Assembly: GCA_963739335.1 (NCBI GenBank)
Contig: CAVUAC010000098.1
Span: 1-64,000 of the forward strand
Source of the DNA: UBA9647 sp963739335
GTDB lineage: Bacteria; Bacteroidota; Ignavibacteria; UBA10030
Reading direction: 5' to 3'
DNA length: 64,000 bases
The notes under the pieces were generated by a model that worked only from the letters and a program-made list of their open reading frames with translations, did not search any database and was not told the DNA's origin. Shown one piece after another: positions 63,684 through 64,000 of this stretch; within the stretch, counting starts at the first letter, position 1, and the number at the start of each line of letters is the position of its first letter. The translations under genes and the position numbers were made by a program.

Positions 63684-64000
63684 CTACCCCTCACGCCTCC
63701 AGGCTGTCGCAGGTTCCGCCTCCTCGACTCTGACCGGGGCCTCCGCTTCAACCCTCTTCTCTTTCGAGAAGAACGTGTACATGGCGGGAATAACGAACAG
63801 TGTCAGGACAAGCGAGAAGAACAGTCCGCCGATGACAACGATGCCCATCGACACGCGGCTCTTTGCACTGCCGCCGAGTGCGAGGGCAATCGGCAGCGCG
63901 CCGAGCATCGTGGCGAGTGATGTCATGAGAATGGGGCGGAATCGGGCCGCAGCCGCAAATTGGGCCGCCTCGAGCAGTTTCTTCCCCTTTGCCTTGTTCT
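63684..64000 (-). CDS. RND efflux transporter, partial (C-terminal end, runs off the right edge)
   Basis: The frame enters from the right edge and ends at 63684. It reads the last RND membrane helices: KKLLEAAQFAAAARFRPILM, TSLATMLGALPIALALGGSA, SRVSMGIVVIGGLFFSLVLT, LFVIPAMYTFFS, then an acidic tail (VEAEAPVRVEEAEPAT). It belongs to a second pump, distinct in sequence from the one at 57.4-60.6 kb. Its distance to the oligopeptidase scrap (41 bases) equals that of the first pump (44 bases). Confidence 0.88.
   Translation of the reverse strand, partial: NKAKGKKLLEAAQFAAAARFRPILMTSLATMLGALPIALALGGSAKSRVSMGIVVIGGLFFSLVLTLFVIPAMYTFFSKEKRVEAEAPVRVEEAEPATAWRREG

Noticed and set aside
1..64000. CRISPR array or cas genes
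   Set aside because: The regular repeats found (21-bp pairs, 176-bp tandem, 400-bp period) have no repeat-spacer structure, and no Cas-like protein is present.

Overview
The window looks like a chromosomal segment from a Bacteroidota/Ignavibacteria-type (Chlorobi-group) bacterium, probably a metagenome-derived contig. The support is type IX secretion (T9SS) C-terminal sorting domains, TonB-dependent receptors paired with DUF4249-like lipoproteins, a DUF2723 membrane glycosyltransferase, a GH57-CBM20 enzyme, and promoters of the form TTGAnn-N16/17-TATATT(T/G). The assignment is an inference; there is no rRNA or marker phylogeny here.

Layout. 1-10.4 kb: a minus-strand defence island. A complete type I restriction-modification set (hsdR, hsdM, hsdS) is followed co-directionally by a SIR2-family NADase gene, a very long helical-repeat partner (frameshifted), an alkyltransferase-like winged-helix protein, a small unknown protein and a partial gene at the edge. 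10.4-22 kb: a sparse, repeat-rich region with isolated housekeeping or secreted genes (Ntn-type amidohydrolase lipoprotein, double-thioredoxin protein, TatA, an M28 peptidase with a changed metal ligand, small membrane proteins, a CheY-like regulator), remnants of an IS3-type element and several dispersed palindromic repeats. 22-32.6 kb: an envelope and glycan block on the minus strand (DUF2723 transferase, heptosyltransferase, LpxL-like acyltransferase, YjbQ, GH13, a MalG-permease remnant, GH57-CBM20). 33-46.6 kb: HU, a large TonB-dependent receptor, an enolase-superfamily racemase/OSBS with a GNAT partner, then four tandem DUF4249-like lipoproteins feeding into a second TonB-dependent receptor. 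46.7-54 kb: two tandem Ycf48/BNR-like T9SS cargo proteins and two tandem carboxypeptidase-regulatory-domain lipoproteins with identical promoters. 54-64 kb: a candidate small RNA, a broken and an intact tRNA-Asp, a GIY-YIG protein, oligopeptidase B, a complete RND efflux operon, a duplicated scrap of the oligopeptidase gene, and the end of a second RND pump.

Three themes recur. First, tandem duplication from 40 to 64 kb (DUF4249 x4, propeller x2, lipoprotein x2, tRNA-Asp 5' end, oligopeptidase 3' end). Second, single-base frameshifts in otherwise well-conserved genes, five of them between 26 and 32.6 kb; these may be true decay or base-calling errors at short homopolymers. Third, small palindromic elements that sit between genes and also inside T9SS tail coding sequence. 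The most promising candidate for an undescribed system is the SIR2/helical-repeat/ATL-like set placed directly behind the type I restriction-modification genes.
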